A DNA stretch of 36,839 bases from contig QHVV01000107.1 of the NCBI GenBank assembly GCA_003222385.1, positions 1 through 36,839 of the forward strand, written 5' to 3'. The DNA is from Acidobacteriota bacterium. GTDB taxonomy: Bacteria > Acidobacteriota > Thermoanaerobaculia > UBA5066 > Gp7-AA6. The notes under the pieces were generated by a model that was given only the letters and a program-made list of their open reading frames with translations, was not told the DNA's origin and did not search any database. A program made the translations under genes and the position numbers. This document shows positions 8,372 through 20,444 of this stretch, piece after piece (position 1 is the stretch's first letter; each line of letters starts with the position of its first letter).

Positions 8372-9385
8372 ATGCTGATCGTGATGGATTCCGCGGCGAC
8401 CGCGGACGACGTTCGCCGGGTCATCGAAGCGGTCGAAGGCTTGGGTCTCCAGGCTCACGCCATCCCGGGCGCTCAGCGGACGGCAATTGGTGTCACCGGA
8501 AACCGCGGCTCGGTCGAATCCGCGTCATTCGAGAACCTTCCCGGCGTCGCGGAAGTGATTCCGGTCACCGCGCCGTACAAGCTCGTTTCGCGGGAAGCGA
8601 AGCGTGAGGACACGGTGGTTTCGATCGGCGGTGTGGCGGTCGGCGGCCATCGCGTGGCGGTCGTGGCGGGTCCTTGCGCCGTCGAGTCGGAAAAGCAGGC
8701 GCTGGACATCGCGCGGCAAGTCTGCGCCGGCGGCGCGACGCTGTACCGCGGCGGGGCGTTCAAGCCGCGGACGTCGCCCTACTCCTTTCAGGGCCTGGGC
8801 GAGGCCGGCTTGAAGATCCTCGCGAAAGTCCGGGAGGAGACGGGTCTCCCGATCGTCACGGAAGTCCTGGACACCGACACCGCCGAGCTCGTTGCCGAGT
8901 ACGCCGACTGTCTCCAGATCGGAGCGCGCAACATGCAGAATTTCGCGCTGCTGAAGAAAATCGGGCGCATGCGCAAGCCGGTGTTGTTGAAGCGCGGGAT
9001 GTCGGCGACGATCGAGGAGTTTCTGCTGTCGGCCGAGTATCTTCTCTCGGAAGGTAATTACGAGGTCGTGCTCTGCGAGCGGGGCGTCCGGACGTTCGCG
9101 AACCACACCCGCAACACGCTCGACCTGTCGGTGGTCCCGTACGTCAAGAGGATCTCGCATCTCCCGATCCTCGTCGACCCCTCGCACGGCACGGGCAAGC
9201 GGCTGAAGGTGCTGCCGATGTCGCGCGCCGCGATCGCGGCGGGAAGCGACGGCCTCCTGATCGAGGTCCACGACCATCCGGAGGCCGCTCTCTCTGACGG
9301 GCCGCAAGCGCTCCTGCCCGAGATGTTCGCGCAGCTCATGTCCGAGGTGCGCCTGCTCGCGCCGGTCGTCGGGCGAACCGCTTGA
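8372..9385 (+). CDS. aroF: 3-deoxy-7-phosphoheptulonate (DAHP) synthase, type I-beta with N-terminal ferredoxin-like domain
   Basis: First enzyme of the shikimate pathway, condensing phosphoenolpyruvate with erythrose-4-phosphate. The 337 residues comprise an N-terminal ~65-residue ferredoxin-like domain ([20 protein letters not shown]), which gives feedback control in relatives such as the Thermotoga enzyme, and a TIM barrel. Barrel motifs are [56 protein letters not shown] and DPSHGTGKR. These carry the metal ligands and the PEP and sugar-phosphate contacts. No chorismate-mutase domain is fused. It is followed immediately by carA with a TTGA overlap; aroC lies about 10 kb downstream on the other strand. 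Confidence 0.95.
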   Translation: MLIVMDSAATADDVRRVIEAVEGLGLQAHAIPGAQRTAIGVTGNRGSVESASFENLPGVAEVIPVTAPYKLVSREAKREDTVVSIGGVAVGGHRVAVVAGPCAVESEKQALDIARQVCAGGATLYRGGAFKPRTSPYSFQGLGEAGLKILAKVREETGLPIVTEVLDTDTAELVAEYADCLQIGARNMQNFALLKKIGRMRKPVLLKRGMSATIEEFLLSAEYLLSEGNYEVVLCERGVRTFANHTRNTLDLSVVPYVKRISHLPILVDPSHGTGKRLKVLPMSRAAIAAGSDGLLIEVHDHPEAALSDGPQALLPEMFAQLMSEVRLLAPVVGRTA

Positions 9386-10479
9386 AGGGTCTTCTCGTCC
9401 TCGAAGACGGGAGCTGCTGGAGGGGAGAGGCCATCGGGCGGCCGGGGACGTCGTTCGGCGAGATCGTGTTCAACACGGCGATGAGCGGCTACCAGGAGGT
9501 CCTGACCGATCCATCCTACGCGGGGCAGATCGTCGTGATGACCGCCGCGCACATCGGCAACTACGGCGTGCGCGCTTCAGAGGCGGAGTCGGACCGCGTT
9601 CACGTCGCCGGTTTCGTCGCGCGGGACTTTCCGGAGCGCTGGAGCGGCGCGGGAGGCGAAGAGAGCCTCGCCCGATACCTCGATCGCGAAGGGGTGGTCG
9701 GGCTGCACGGCCTCGACACGCGCGCGCTCGTACGGCGCATCCGTTCGGAAGGCGCGATGCGGGCGGGCGTCTCGACCGAGGTCGACGACTCCGAGCTCCT
9801 GGCGCGCGTGCGCGAGTCGCCGCCGATGATCGGGAGCGACCTGGCCCTCTCGGTCTCTGCGGCGACGACGGCCGAATATTCTCCGCGAGGAGCCCGCGAG
9901 CTCTTTCGGGTCGCGGCGATCGACTACGGCATGAAGAGGAACATCGTCCGGCTCCTGACCGCGGCGGGCTGCCGGGTGAAGGTCTATCCCGCGACCGCGC
10001 CCGCCGAACGCGTCCTGGAAGACGATCCGGACGGCATCTTTCTCTCCAACGGTCCGGGCGACCCGGCCGCGCTGCCCGGACCGATCCGAACGATCGAACG
10101 GCTCGTGCCGCGGAAGCCGATCTTCGGGATCTGCCTCGGACACCAGCTGCTCGGCCTCGCTCTCGGCGGCACGACGTTCAAGCTGAAGTTCGGCCACCGC
10201 GGCGCGAACCATCCGGTGCAGGACGTGGGGACGGGCGCCGTCGCGATTACTTCGCAGAACCACGGCTTCGCGGTGGAGGCCGCGACCCTGTCATCGGAAG
10301 TCGAGGCCACGCACGTCAACCTGAACGACCGGACGCTCGAAGGCTTTCGCCACCGGACGCTTCCGATCCTCGCCGCTCAGTTTCATCCGGAGGCCTCGCC
10401 CGGCCCCCACGACGCGAACGTCCTGTTCGAGAGGTTCATCGGCGAGATGGAGAAGAGGCGCCTGCGCGAGGCGCGATGA
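9382..10479 (+). CDS. carA: Carbamoyl-phosphate synthase small (glutaminase) subunit
   Basis: Hydrolyses glutamine and channels ammonia to CarB for carbamoyl phosphate (pyrimidines and arginine). The 365 residues have the normal length: an N-terminal CPSase domain ([20 protein letters not shown]) and a class I amidotransferase domain with nucleophile Cys251 in GICLGHQ and the His-Glu dyad in [11 protein letters not shown]. Further motifs are [18 protein letters not shown] and QNHGFAV. The TTG start at 9382 overlaps the aroF stop. The partner carB lies 3.6 kb downstream, separated by a permease and two secreted-protein genes, unlike the adjacent carAB of many bacteria. Confidence 0.95.
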   Translation: MKGLLVLEDGSCWRGEAIGRPGTSFGEIVFNTAMSGYQEVLTDPSYAGQIVVMTAAHIGNYGVRASEAESDRVHVAGFVARDFPERWSGAGGEESLARYLDREGVVGLHGLDTRALVRRIRSEGAMRAGVSTEVDDSELLARVRESPPMIGSDLALSVSAATTAEYSPRGARELFRVAAIDYGMKRNIVRLLTAAGCRVKVYPATAPAERVLEDDPDGIFLSNGPGDPAALPGPIRTIERLVPRKPIFGICLGHQLLGLALGGTTFKLKFGHRGANHPVQDVGTGAVAITSQNHGFAVEAATLSSEVEATHVNLNDRTLEGFRHRTLPILAAQFHPEASPGPHDANVLFERFIGEMEKRRLREAR

Positions 10480-11720
10480 AATCGCTCGCTTTCGAGGTCG
10501 CTCTTTCATATCTCCGGGCGCGGTCGTCCCGCCTGGTGTCCTCGGTCTCTCTCCTCTCGATCGCCGGAATCGGTCTGGGCGTGGCGGCACTCGTCGTCGC
10601 GATGGGACTCCTCTCCGGATACCAGCGCGAGATTCGGGAGAACCTGATCGGCGCGAACGCCGAGGTGGTCCTCTTTCCGCTGTCGACCGCGGCCGAAGCG
10701 GATCCGTCCGCAGCGGAGCGTCGCGTCGCCCTCCTCCGGCGGGTCCGGGCGACGGCGCGGGTCATCTATCAGTCGGGGCTCGCGTCCTCCTCGGCCACGC
10801 CCGACGGCACGGACGTGGTCCTCAAAGGGATTGAACCGTCCACCGAGCGGCGCGTCTCGAAGCTCGACTCCTATCTGCCCGACGCGGAGCGGATCCTGAC
10901 CCGGGGGAGCGCGGGGTCGCCTCCGGGCGCCGCGGTCGGAGTCGAGCTCGCCCGCCTGCTCGACGTGCGCGAAGGAGACACGATCGCTCTTTCGGTGCCC
11001 GACAACACGCCGGGCGGGACATCGCTCGTCGCGCGCACCGCCCCCTTCCGCGTCGCCCGGATCTTCCGCACGAATTTCTACGAGTCCGATTCGGGCCTGG
11101 TCTTCCTGGATCGCGAGGTCCTTCGGAACCTCGCTCACATGAGCGGGAAAGCCAACGTGATCGAGATCAAGCTCGACACGATCGGCGACACGGAAGAGGC
11201 GGCGCGCCAGATCGGGAAAGCGGCGGGGAAGGAGTTCTCGGTCACCGATTGGAGGTCGCTCAACACCGGCCTCTTTTCGGCGCTCCGGATCCAGCAGACG
11301 ACGCTCTTCTTCGTCATCGGCCTGATCGTCGCGGTGTCGACGTTCAACATCGTCGCGACGCTCGTGATGACGGTGAAGGAAAAGAAACGGGACATCGGGG
11401 TCCTGACCGCCCTCGGCGCGGAGCCGACGTTCTTCTCGAGGGTCTTCCTGGTGCTCGGCGGTCTCCTGGGAGGTGCCGGAGTGCTCGCCGGAATCGCCTT
11501 CGGCGCGCTCGTGTGCTGGGTGATGACGGCTTTCCGCCTGCTGCGCTTCCCTCCCGGGGTGGCCGAGATCTATTTCGTCTCGTACATCCCGTTTCGGGTG
11601 CGGCCGCTCGACCTCGCGGCGATCGTCGGCTTCTCGGCGCTCGTCATTCTGCTCGCGTCCTGGCTTCCGGCCCGCCGCGCGGGCCGCGTGGACATCGCCG
11701 AAGCGCTTCGGTACGAGTAG
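10476..11720 (+). CDS. LolC/LolE-type ABC transporter permease
   Basis: Inner-membrane FtsX/MacB-fold permease of the type that releases lipoproteins from the inner membrane. The 414 residues show an N-terminal transmembrane helix after a short cytoplasmic tail (ALSYLRARSSRLVSSVSLLS, then GIGLGVAALVVAMGLLSGYQ). A periplasmic domain of about 230 residues follows. Three C-terminal helices (FFVIGLIVAVSTFNIVATLV, GGLLGGAGVLAGIAFGALV, IVGFSALVILLASWLPA) are separated by the conserved loop KKRDIGVLTALGAEP. It ends in ARRAGRVDIAEALRYE, typical of LolC/E. The cognate LolD ATPase is not in the window. ATGA overlap with carA suggests coupling despite unrelated function. It could equally be called a generic FtsX-like permease. 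Confidence 0.88.
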   Translation: MKSLAFEVALSYLRARSSRLVSSVSLLSIAGIGLGVAALVVAMGLLSGYQREIRENLIGANAEVVLFPLSTAAEADPSAAERRVALLRRVRATARVIYQSGLASSSATPDGTDVVLKGIEPSTERRVSKLDSYLPDAERILTRGSAGSPPGAAVGVELARLLDVREGDTIALSVPDNTPGGTSLVARTAPFRVARIFRTNFYESDSGLVFLDREVLRNLAHMSGKANVIEIKLDTIGDTEEAARQIGKAAGKEFSVTDWRSLNTGLFSALRIQQTTLFFVIGLIVAVSTFNIVATLVMTVKEKKRDIGVLTALGAEPTFFSRVFLVLGGLLGGAGVLAGIAFGALVCWVMTAFRLLRFPPGVAEIYFVSYIPFRVRPLDLAAIVGFSALVILLASWLPARRAGRVDIAEALRYE

Positions 11721-11729
11721 TCCGGGCTC

Positions 11730-12104
11730 TTATCGAGGAGACGGCGTCGGGCTGCCTTTCGGGTTTCCTCCCGCGCGTCCCTGGCTGGCGACGTAGCTCA
11801 CGCAATCTCCCTCGTTCTTGAAGCGCGGGTTGGTGAACGTGCGCCAGCCGCCTTCCTTGCATTCGTCGGTAGTCGTCGGCGCTCCGGCACCGGACGGCGT
11901 CGGGGTCGGCGTCGCGGCCTCGAGGACGGTTGCGGTCGCGGTCGGCTCGCCCCCGACCGGCGTGAACGTCGGCATGGGTGTCAGCGTCGGGATTCCGCCG
12001 ACTCTCGGGGTGCGCTGCACCGGTGGATTCGTCTGCATGAGGCTCGTCCCGGCAAGTCCCATCATCGCAAGAGCGAAGATACTTCCTGCGATCACCTTCT
12101 TCAT
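11730..12104 (-). CDS. Small secreted protein with Pro/Thr linker and C-terminal NPRFKNEGDCVSYV motif
   Basis: 124 residues, starting at ATG 12104 with a good ribosome-binding site (AAAGGAG, 7 nt upstream). A lysine-led signal peptide (MKKVIAGSIFALAMMGLAG) is followed by a low-complexity Pro/Thr-rich linker (TPMPTFTP, ATPTPTPSG). A compact C-terminal segment, DECKEGGWRTFTNPRFKNEG then DCVSYVASQGR, has two cysteines likely to form a disulfide. Similar GGW..FTNP.FKN.G.CV motifs occur at the C-termini of secreted proteins in other GC-rich bacteria; role unknown. It is divergent from the propeller gene across 143 bp, and tail-to-tail with the LolC-like gene (9 bp apart). Confidence 0.78.
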   Translation of the reverse strand: MKKVIAGSIFALAMMGLAGTSLMQTNPPVQRTPRVGGIPTLTPMPTFTPVGGEPTATATVLEAATPTPTPSGAGAPTTTDECKEGGWRTFTNPRFKNEGDCVSYVASQGRAGGNPKGSPTPSPR

Positions 12105-12200
12105 GACTCGCTCCTTTCGCGGCCGCCCGGTCGAGAGCGGTTGCGGCAGTTCGGCAAGACCGAAACGTCGTCCGTTGAAGAGCATTCAAGATGGTTGCCA

Positions 12201-12206
12201 TATAAT
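12201..12206 (+). promoter_or_regulatory. Consensus -10 box for the propeller gene
   Basis: A perfect TATAAT, striking in this GC-rich window, lies 41 nt before ATG 12248. No good -35 lies at 17 bp; TTGAAG at 12175-12180 is 20 bp away. The predicted leader of about 35 nt includes a Shine-Dalgarno-like TTGGAGGGG (12236-12244) just before the start codon. Confidence 0.5.
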
Positions 12207-12247
12207 CGCGGTGCGTTCCAACGACAATTTCCACCTTGGAGGGGTCC

Positions 12248-14029
12248 ATGTTCACTCGGATGACGAAAGTGGCCGTCATCGCCGGCGGACTTCTGCTCGC
12301 CGGCCTTCCTCTCGCGGCGCAGTCGTGCGGCGAATGGCTCTGGGCGAACCCGGCTCCGCAGGGAAACCTCCTTTCCGCGGTCGCGTTCGGCGATGGCCTC
12401 TACGTCGCGGTCGGTCGCGCCGGAACGATCCTCTCGAGCCGGGACGGCGCCGCCTGGACGCAGGAGATCGCGAACCCCAAGGTGGAGCTCTCCGACGTCC
12501 TGTGGAGCGGGGCGCAGTTCATCGCGGTCGGCCAGGGGGGCGCGGTCCTGACGAGCGCGGACGGCCACCTCTGGGAGTTTCAGCGTTCGGAAATCACGAC
12601 GGCGCTCCGGAAGCTCGCCTGGAACGGAGACCTCTTCGTCGCGGTCGGCGACGGGGGAGCGGTCGCGAGCAGCCCCAACGGCCGCGACTGGACGGCCCGG
12701 ACGCCGGCGACCGATTCGAATCTGCGCGACGTCGCGTGGGGTGCGGGACGGTTCCTGGCGGTCGGCGACTACGGCGCGATCGTCACGAGCCCGGACGGCA
12801 TCTCCTGGTCCCGTTCCACGTTCGAGATCTTCGACCAGCTCTACGCCGTCGCGTGGGACGGATCGCGCTTCGTGATTACCGGTACGAGCTTTCCGGATTT
12901 CGGGCTCGTTCTGTCGACTCCGGACGGCGTGGGCTTCGCTCTCTACGGTCAGGCGCAGCACGTCTCGTTGAAGTCGCTCGTCTGGACCGGATCGGATCTG
13001 GTCGCGGTCGGCGAGTACGGCTCGATCTTCGACAGCCCGGACGCGATCCACTGGACCCGCCGGACGTCCTCGACGCGCGTCGAACTGACGGACCTCGTCT
13101 GGAACGGCGCCGAGTTCCTGGCCGTGGGAGGGAGGGGAGTCGTGCTGGCGAGCCCCGACGGGCTGGACTGGAGGAGCCGTTCGGTCGGCAACCGGAACGC
13201 CGTGGCCGACGTGGCGTGGAGCGGGTCCGGCTACGCCGCGGTCGGCGCGTCCGGCACGATCCTGACGAGCGAGAACGGCGCGAGCTGGACGAGCCAGGCT
13301 TCCGACGTCCAGCGGTGGCTCCTCGGGGTGGCGTTCGGCGCCTCCCGCTTCGTCGCCGTCGGAGAGCAAGGCGCGATCCTGACGAGCGAAGACGGGACCT
13401 CCTGGACGCGGCGCAACTCCGGAACGAAAGAGACCCTTTACGACGTGGCCTGGAATGGCTCGCGCTTCCTGGCGGTCGGAAGCGGCGGAACCGTGATCGG
13501 CAGCGGCGACGGCCTGACGTGGTCTGCCCCTCTGATGATCCATCCCAACTCGCTCCTGCAGGTGATCTGGAGCGGCGCGCGCTGGGTCGCGGTGGGCGGA
13601 GATTACGCACGGCTCGTCTTCACCAGCGAGGACGGCACGACCTGGACGAAGCGCCTCTCGGTGACCGGCGGAGGGTTGAACGACGTCGCCTGGGACGGCC
13701 TGCGGCTCGTCGCCGTCGGGCAGAGTGGCGCGGTCTACACCAGCCCCGACGGTCTCTCCTGGACGGGAGGGAATGCCGGGACGGATCGGAACCTGTTTTC
13801 GGTCGCGTGGACCGGCTCGCGGTTCGTCGCCGTCGGCGGGAGCGGCGTGCGCGCCGAGAGCCCGGACGGCGTCGCGTGGTCGCTGCGCGACTCCGGCACC
13901 GAGAACGACCTGTACGCCGTGCGGTCCGCGGGCGGAAACCTGCTGGCTCTCGGAAAGGCGGGAACCGTGTTGCGCGAAGGGTGCGCCGCGAAGAGCGGCC
14001 GCCTGACCGGCGTGCACGGGTGGCGGTAG
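12248..14029 (+). CDS. Secreted 14-repeat beta-propeller protein (Ycf48/BNR-like)
   Basis: 593 residues with a signal peptide (VAVIAGGLLLAGLPLAAQ). The whole mature chain is built from about 14 repeats of 38-44 residues with the pattern L.DVAW.GSRFVAVG..G.ILTSPDG.SWT. Examples are VAWNGSRFLAVGSGGTVIGS and VAWTGSRFVAVGGSGVRAES. Each repeat would give one four-stranded blade like those in Ycf48/sortilin-type propellers with Asp-box (S.DG..W) turns. Fourteen repeats fit two seven-bladed propellers. Repeat 5 carries an insertion (TGTSFPDFGLVLST) and repeat 14 degenerates. Two cysteines flank the array (SCGEW near the start, EGCAAKSG near the end). There is no sorting or anchoring domain. ATG 12248 is chosen over TTG 12236 because TTGGAGGGG acts as ribosome-binding site. 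Ligand and role are unknown; it is likely exported. Confidence 0.85.
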   Translation: MFTRMTKVAVIAGGLLLAGLPLAAQSCGEWLWANPAPQGNLLSAVAFGDGLYVAVGRAGTILSSRDGAAWTQEIANPKVELSDVLWSGAQFIAVGQGGAVLTSADGHLWEFQRSEITTALRKLAWNGDLFVAVGDGGAVASSPNGRDWTARTPATDSNLRDVAWGAGRFLAVGDYGAIVTSPDGISWSRSTFEIFDQLYAVAWDGSRFVITGTSFPDFGLVLSTPDGVGFALYGQAQHVSLKSLVWTGSDLVAVGEYGSIFDSPDAIHWTRRTSSTRVELTDLVWNGAEFLAVGGRGVVLASPDGLDWRSRSVGNRNAVADVAWSGSGYAAVGASGTILTSENGASWTSQASDVQRWLLGVAFGASRFVAVGEQGAILTSEDGTSWTRRNSGTKETLYDVAWNGSRFLAVGSGGTVIGSGDGLTWSAPLMIHPNSLLQVIWSGARWVAVGGDYARLVFTSEDGTTWTKRLSVTGGGLNDVAWDGLRLVAVGQSGAVYTSPDGLSWTGGNAGTDRNLFSVAWTGSRFVAVGGSGVRAESPDGVAWSLRDSGTENDLYAVRSAGGNLLALGKAGTVLREGCAAKSGRLTGVHGWR

Positions 14030-14094
14030 ACATCCGGACTTAGCCGACCCGCCCGGTCGCGCGCTCGCTTCGCGGCGACCTCGAATTGGCCGCT

Positions 14095-14100
14095 TATACT
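14095..14100 (+). promoter_or_regulatory. -10 box upstream of carB
   Basis: TATACT lies 15 nt before the ATG at 14116, predicting a leader of roughly 9 nt with no Shine-Dalgarno sequence. The box has the same sequence as that of argS. It implies carB has its own promoter, independent of the upstream propeller gene. No attenuator-like hairpins are seen in the 86-bp gap. Confidence 0.45.
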
Positions 14101-14115
14101 TCGCGCGGCCTCTCG

Positions 14116-17318
<3,203 letters not shown>

Positions 17319-17322
<4 letters not shown>

Positions 17323-19253
17323 GCGCCGTCCTCGAGGCGGAAGGGAATCTCCTCGCGCCGAGAGCGCCCCGGCCGGCGACTCCGGTCCGGCTCCTCCTCT
17401 TCGCGCTCGCTTTGACCGGCAGCGCCGTCGTGCTCGGGGTCGGCTTTCCCCGCGGCGCTCCCGACCGGCTGCCGGTTCTCTTGATCGCGCTCGCGCTGGC
17501 GCTTGACGCGGTCGTCCGGCCGACCGCCGCGATCCGCGACTTCTGCTTCGCTTTTCCGGTCGCGGGCTTTTTGGCGGGCCTCTCCGGCGCCACCGATCCG
17601 GTCGCATGGCCGGTGCTCCTGTTCGGAGGCCTGGCGGCGGGATGGACGTTCCGCTTCCTCTACGACTTCGAGAGCGTGCCCGATCCCTCCCTTCTCGACT
17701 CTCCCCTCCGAGCGCTCGTTACGTTGTGGATCCTCGCGACGGCGGTTGCGGTCGCGAACGCGAAGACCGTGTGGGCGCTCGTCCGTCGCCTGACCGGTCG
17801 CACGGTGAATGGCCAGGGTCTGCCCGAAGCCGCCGCCGTCAGAGAGACCGTGCTGGCGCTCGCGATCCTCGTGGCCGGAGCGGCGTTCTTCTTCCTGCTG
17901 CGGCGAGCCGGAGAGGAGACGCGGGCGAGAGCGGCCCGCGCGGCGCTCCTCGGCACTGCGCTGTCGGCTTTCGTGGCGGTTCTCCAGGCCGCCGGCGTGG
18001 GCGCGGCGGAGGCGCGGCCATTTTGGAAGCTCACGGGACGGCTGTCCGGCGGCGCGACCGACCCCAACGCGCTCGGAATCCTCTGCGGCCTGGCGATCCC
18101 TGTCTGCGTCGCGCTCGCGATTCGCCGCGACCGGCCGGGATGGGCGCTGCCCGCGCTCCTGCCGCTCCCGATCGGGCTCGCGCTCTCCGGATCGAGGAGC
18201 GGGTTCCTGATGGCGGTCCTGGGCTCCGGTGCGGTCGTCGCGCTCGCGCCCGTCGGCCGGCGTCTGCGGACGGCGGCCGCGCTCGCCGCGGTCGCGACGC
18301 TGGTCGTTCTGATCGGAACCGCGCTCACTCGAAGCTCGGCCGGGGACGTCGGCGATCGGCTCGGTCAGCTCTTCCGGTCGTCGTTGTCGCTCGAAGACCG
18401 TGCTTCTTCGCGGCCGATCCTGTGGCGCGCCGCGCTGCGGCTCTTTGCCGAGTCGCCGCTCGCGGGGGGAGGGCTCGGCAGCTTCGCGTGGCGGCTGCCG
18501 GACCTCGCCGGCCCGGACCGCGCGCGGCTGGCTCTTCGCGACAACCCGGGCAGCGCCTACCTCCAGGCGCTGGCGGAGTCCGGGATCGCGGGAGTCCTGC
18601 TCACCCTGGCGTTCGTCCTCGCGCTCGGGAGAGAAGCCTTTGCGCGCGCGAGAGACCCGGTCGTGTCGGGAGCGGCCGCGGCGGTCCTCGCGTTTCTGGT
18701 CGTCCTCGTCGTGGGCTCGCATTGGCTCGCGCCGGAGGTCGCATTCTTCTTTTTCCTGCTGGCCGCGTTCGTCGGGACCGGCGGTCGGCGTTTGCGTGAG
18801 GCTGCCCGCACTCGGACGCGGATCGCCCTCGTCGTCCTCTACGGGATCTTCGCGGCTTTCGCGGTCTCCGCGACCGGAGATCCGGCTGCGACGTTCCGCT
18901 ACGCGAATCGGATCGGCTTCTACGATCGCGAGGTCGGCCCGGGCGGCGCTTTCCGCTGGACGCGGCGCCGGTTCGCGCTTCGGGTCGGTCGAGAAAACCC
19001 GGAGCGGATTCTGCTCGCGAACTACTCGCCCGACGGAAAGCCGGTCGAGATCGATCTGCGCGCCGACGAGGGACCGGTCCTCTTCCGCCGCACGCTCGCG
19101 CCGGGCGCCGCCACCCGGCTGACCCTCTGGGCGGGAGGCCGTCCGCGCGTGTTCCGGTTCGAGCTGTCGCGGTCGTTCGTCCCAAAGCGTCGGGGCCTGT
19201 CGGACCGGCGGGAGCTCGGCGTCGTCGCCGTGCTGCCGGAGGACGAACGTTGA
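17319..19253 (+). CDS. O-antigen ligase-like polytopic membrane protein
   Basis: 644-residue membrane protein with about a dozen hydrophobic segments and the Wzy_C/WaaL features of O-antigen ligases. These are the [16 protein letters not shown] segment, the large loop beginning [19 protein letters not shown], and [21 protein letters not shown]. Such enzymes attach polysaccharide or glycan from undecaprenyl carriers to lipid A or to proteins. A C-terminal stretch of about 110 residues after the last helix is non-membrane and strand-rich (GREN then [31 protein letters not shown]). It probably forms an extracytoplasmic domain. GTG 17319 overlaps the carB stop. No other glycan-cluster genes are adjacent here; the GT-C-like genes lie about 4 kb on. 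Ligase versus polymerase cannot be decided from sequence. Confidence 0.82.
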
Positions 19254-19265
19254 GACGGAGCGCTC

Positions 19266-20444
19266 TCAAACCCGCGAATATTTTCGAATTCGCTCGCGGT
19301 GTGCGGTCAGGCGGGACTTCACGTCGTCCAACCGGTCGCCGCCGATCGATTCGAGGAGAGCGTCGGCGAGCACGAAGGCCAGCATCGCCTCGGCGATGAC
19401 GCCGCAGGCGGCGACCGCAGTGACGTCGCTTCTTTCGTAGGCCGCCCGCGCCGCTTCGCCGGTCGCGAGATCGACCGAGTCAAGTCCCCGCGCGAGCGTC
19501 GAGAGCGGCTTCATGTAGGCCACCGCGATCACGTCCTCGCCGTTCGTCACCCCGGCCTCGAGGCCTCCGGCGCGGTTGCTGCGCCTCCGGAGGTTCCCGC
19601 GCCGTCCCCGCTCGATCTCGTCGTGCGCCAGCGAGCCGGGTCCCCGCGACGCTTCGATCGAAGATCCGAGCTCGACGGCTTTGACGGCCGGGATGGAGAA
19701 GAGCGCCGCGCCGATGCGCGCGTCGAGCTTACGGTCCCACGAGGTGTACGACCCGAGACCCGGGGGCACGCCCCGCGCGCCGACGAGAATCGAGCCGCCC
19801 AGGGTGTCGCCTGCGCGCTTGGCTTCGTCGATCGCCGCGATCATCTCTTTCTCGAGCGACGCGTCCATCGCCCGCAGCGGCGAGTCTTCCCGGACCTTTT
19901 GAAGCGCCGCGAAAGAGCGCGGAGATTCCGGGTCGATGACCGGACCCACCGAAAGGACCCCGCTCGCGACCTCGATCCCGCACTCCGCGAGCAAGAGCTT
20001 GCAGACGGCGCCGCCGGCGACGCGAGCCGCCGACTCCCGCGCGGAGGCCCGCTCGAGGACGTCCCTCAAGTCTCCCGCGCCGAACTTCATTCCGCCGGCG
20101 AGGTCCGCGTGTCCGGGGCGGGGTCGGGTCACGCGCCGTTCCGCCGAAGCGATGGGGTCGTTCTCGAGGGGATGCATGACCTTCGACCAGTTCGCGAAGT
20201 CGCGGTTTTCGATCCCGATCGCAATGGGAGAGCCGAGTGTCACCCCGCCTCGGATGCCGCCCTCGAGCGTCGCGCGGTCCTTCTCGATCTTCATCCGGCC
20301 GCCGCGCCCGTATCCGTGCTGGCGCCGCGCGAGGTCACGGTCGACGAATGCCGAATCGATCCGAAGCCCCGCCGGAATGCCCTCGAGGATCGCGGTCAGG
20401 CGCGGGCCGTGCGATTCGCCGGCAGTGACAAGTCTCAATGTCAT
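19266..20444 (-). CDS. aroC: Chorismate synthase
   Basis: Last step of the shikimate pathway: converts 5-enolpyruvylshikimate-3-phosphate to chorismate using reduced FMN. The 392 residues are of normal length and show LVTAGESHGP at the N-terminus, ARRQHGYGRGGRMKIE, RPRPGHADLAGGMKFG, the ERASARESAARVAGG signature and NRAGGLEAGVTNGEDV. The ATG at 20444 is followed immediately by the family start (MTLRLVTAGESHG). It diverges from the helicase gene; if the helicase used its only in-frame canonical start at 20438, the two coding regions would overlap by 7 bp. It lies tail-to-tail with the O-antigen ligase gene, 12 bp apart, with no visible terminator. Confidence 0.96.
   Translation of the reverse strand: MTLRLVTAGESHGPRLTAILEGIPAGLRIDSAFVDRDLARRQHGYGRGGRMKIEKDRATLEGGIRGGVTLGSPIAIGIENRDFANWSKVMHPLENDPIASAERRVTRPRPGHADLAGGMKFGAGDLRDVLERASARESAARVAGGAVCKLLLAECGIEVASGVLSVGPVIDPESPRSFAALQKVREDSPLRAMDASLEKEMIAAIDEAKRAGDTLGGSILVGARGVPPGLGSYTSWDRKLDARIGAALFSIPAVKAVELGSSIEASRGPGSLAHDEIERGRRGNLRRRSNRAGGLEAGVTNGEDVIAVAYMKPLSTLARGLDSVDLATGEAARAAYERSDVTAVAACGVIAEAMLAFVLADALLESIGGDRLDDVKSRLTAHRERIRKYSRV

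Noticed and set aside
6725-8378. Long plus-strand open frames opposite the two secreted proteins
   Set aside because: Low-complexity Arg/Asp-rich translations typical of antisense frames in GC-rich DNA; the minus-strand frames have signal peptides and a shared conserved module.
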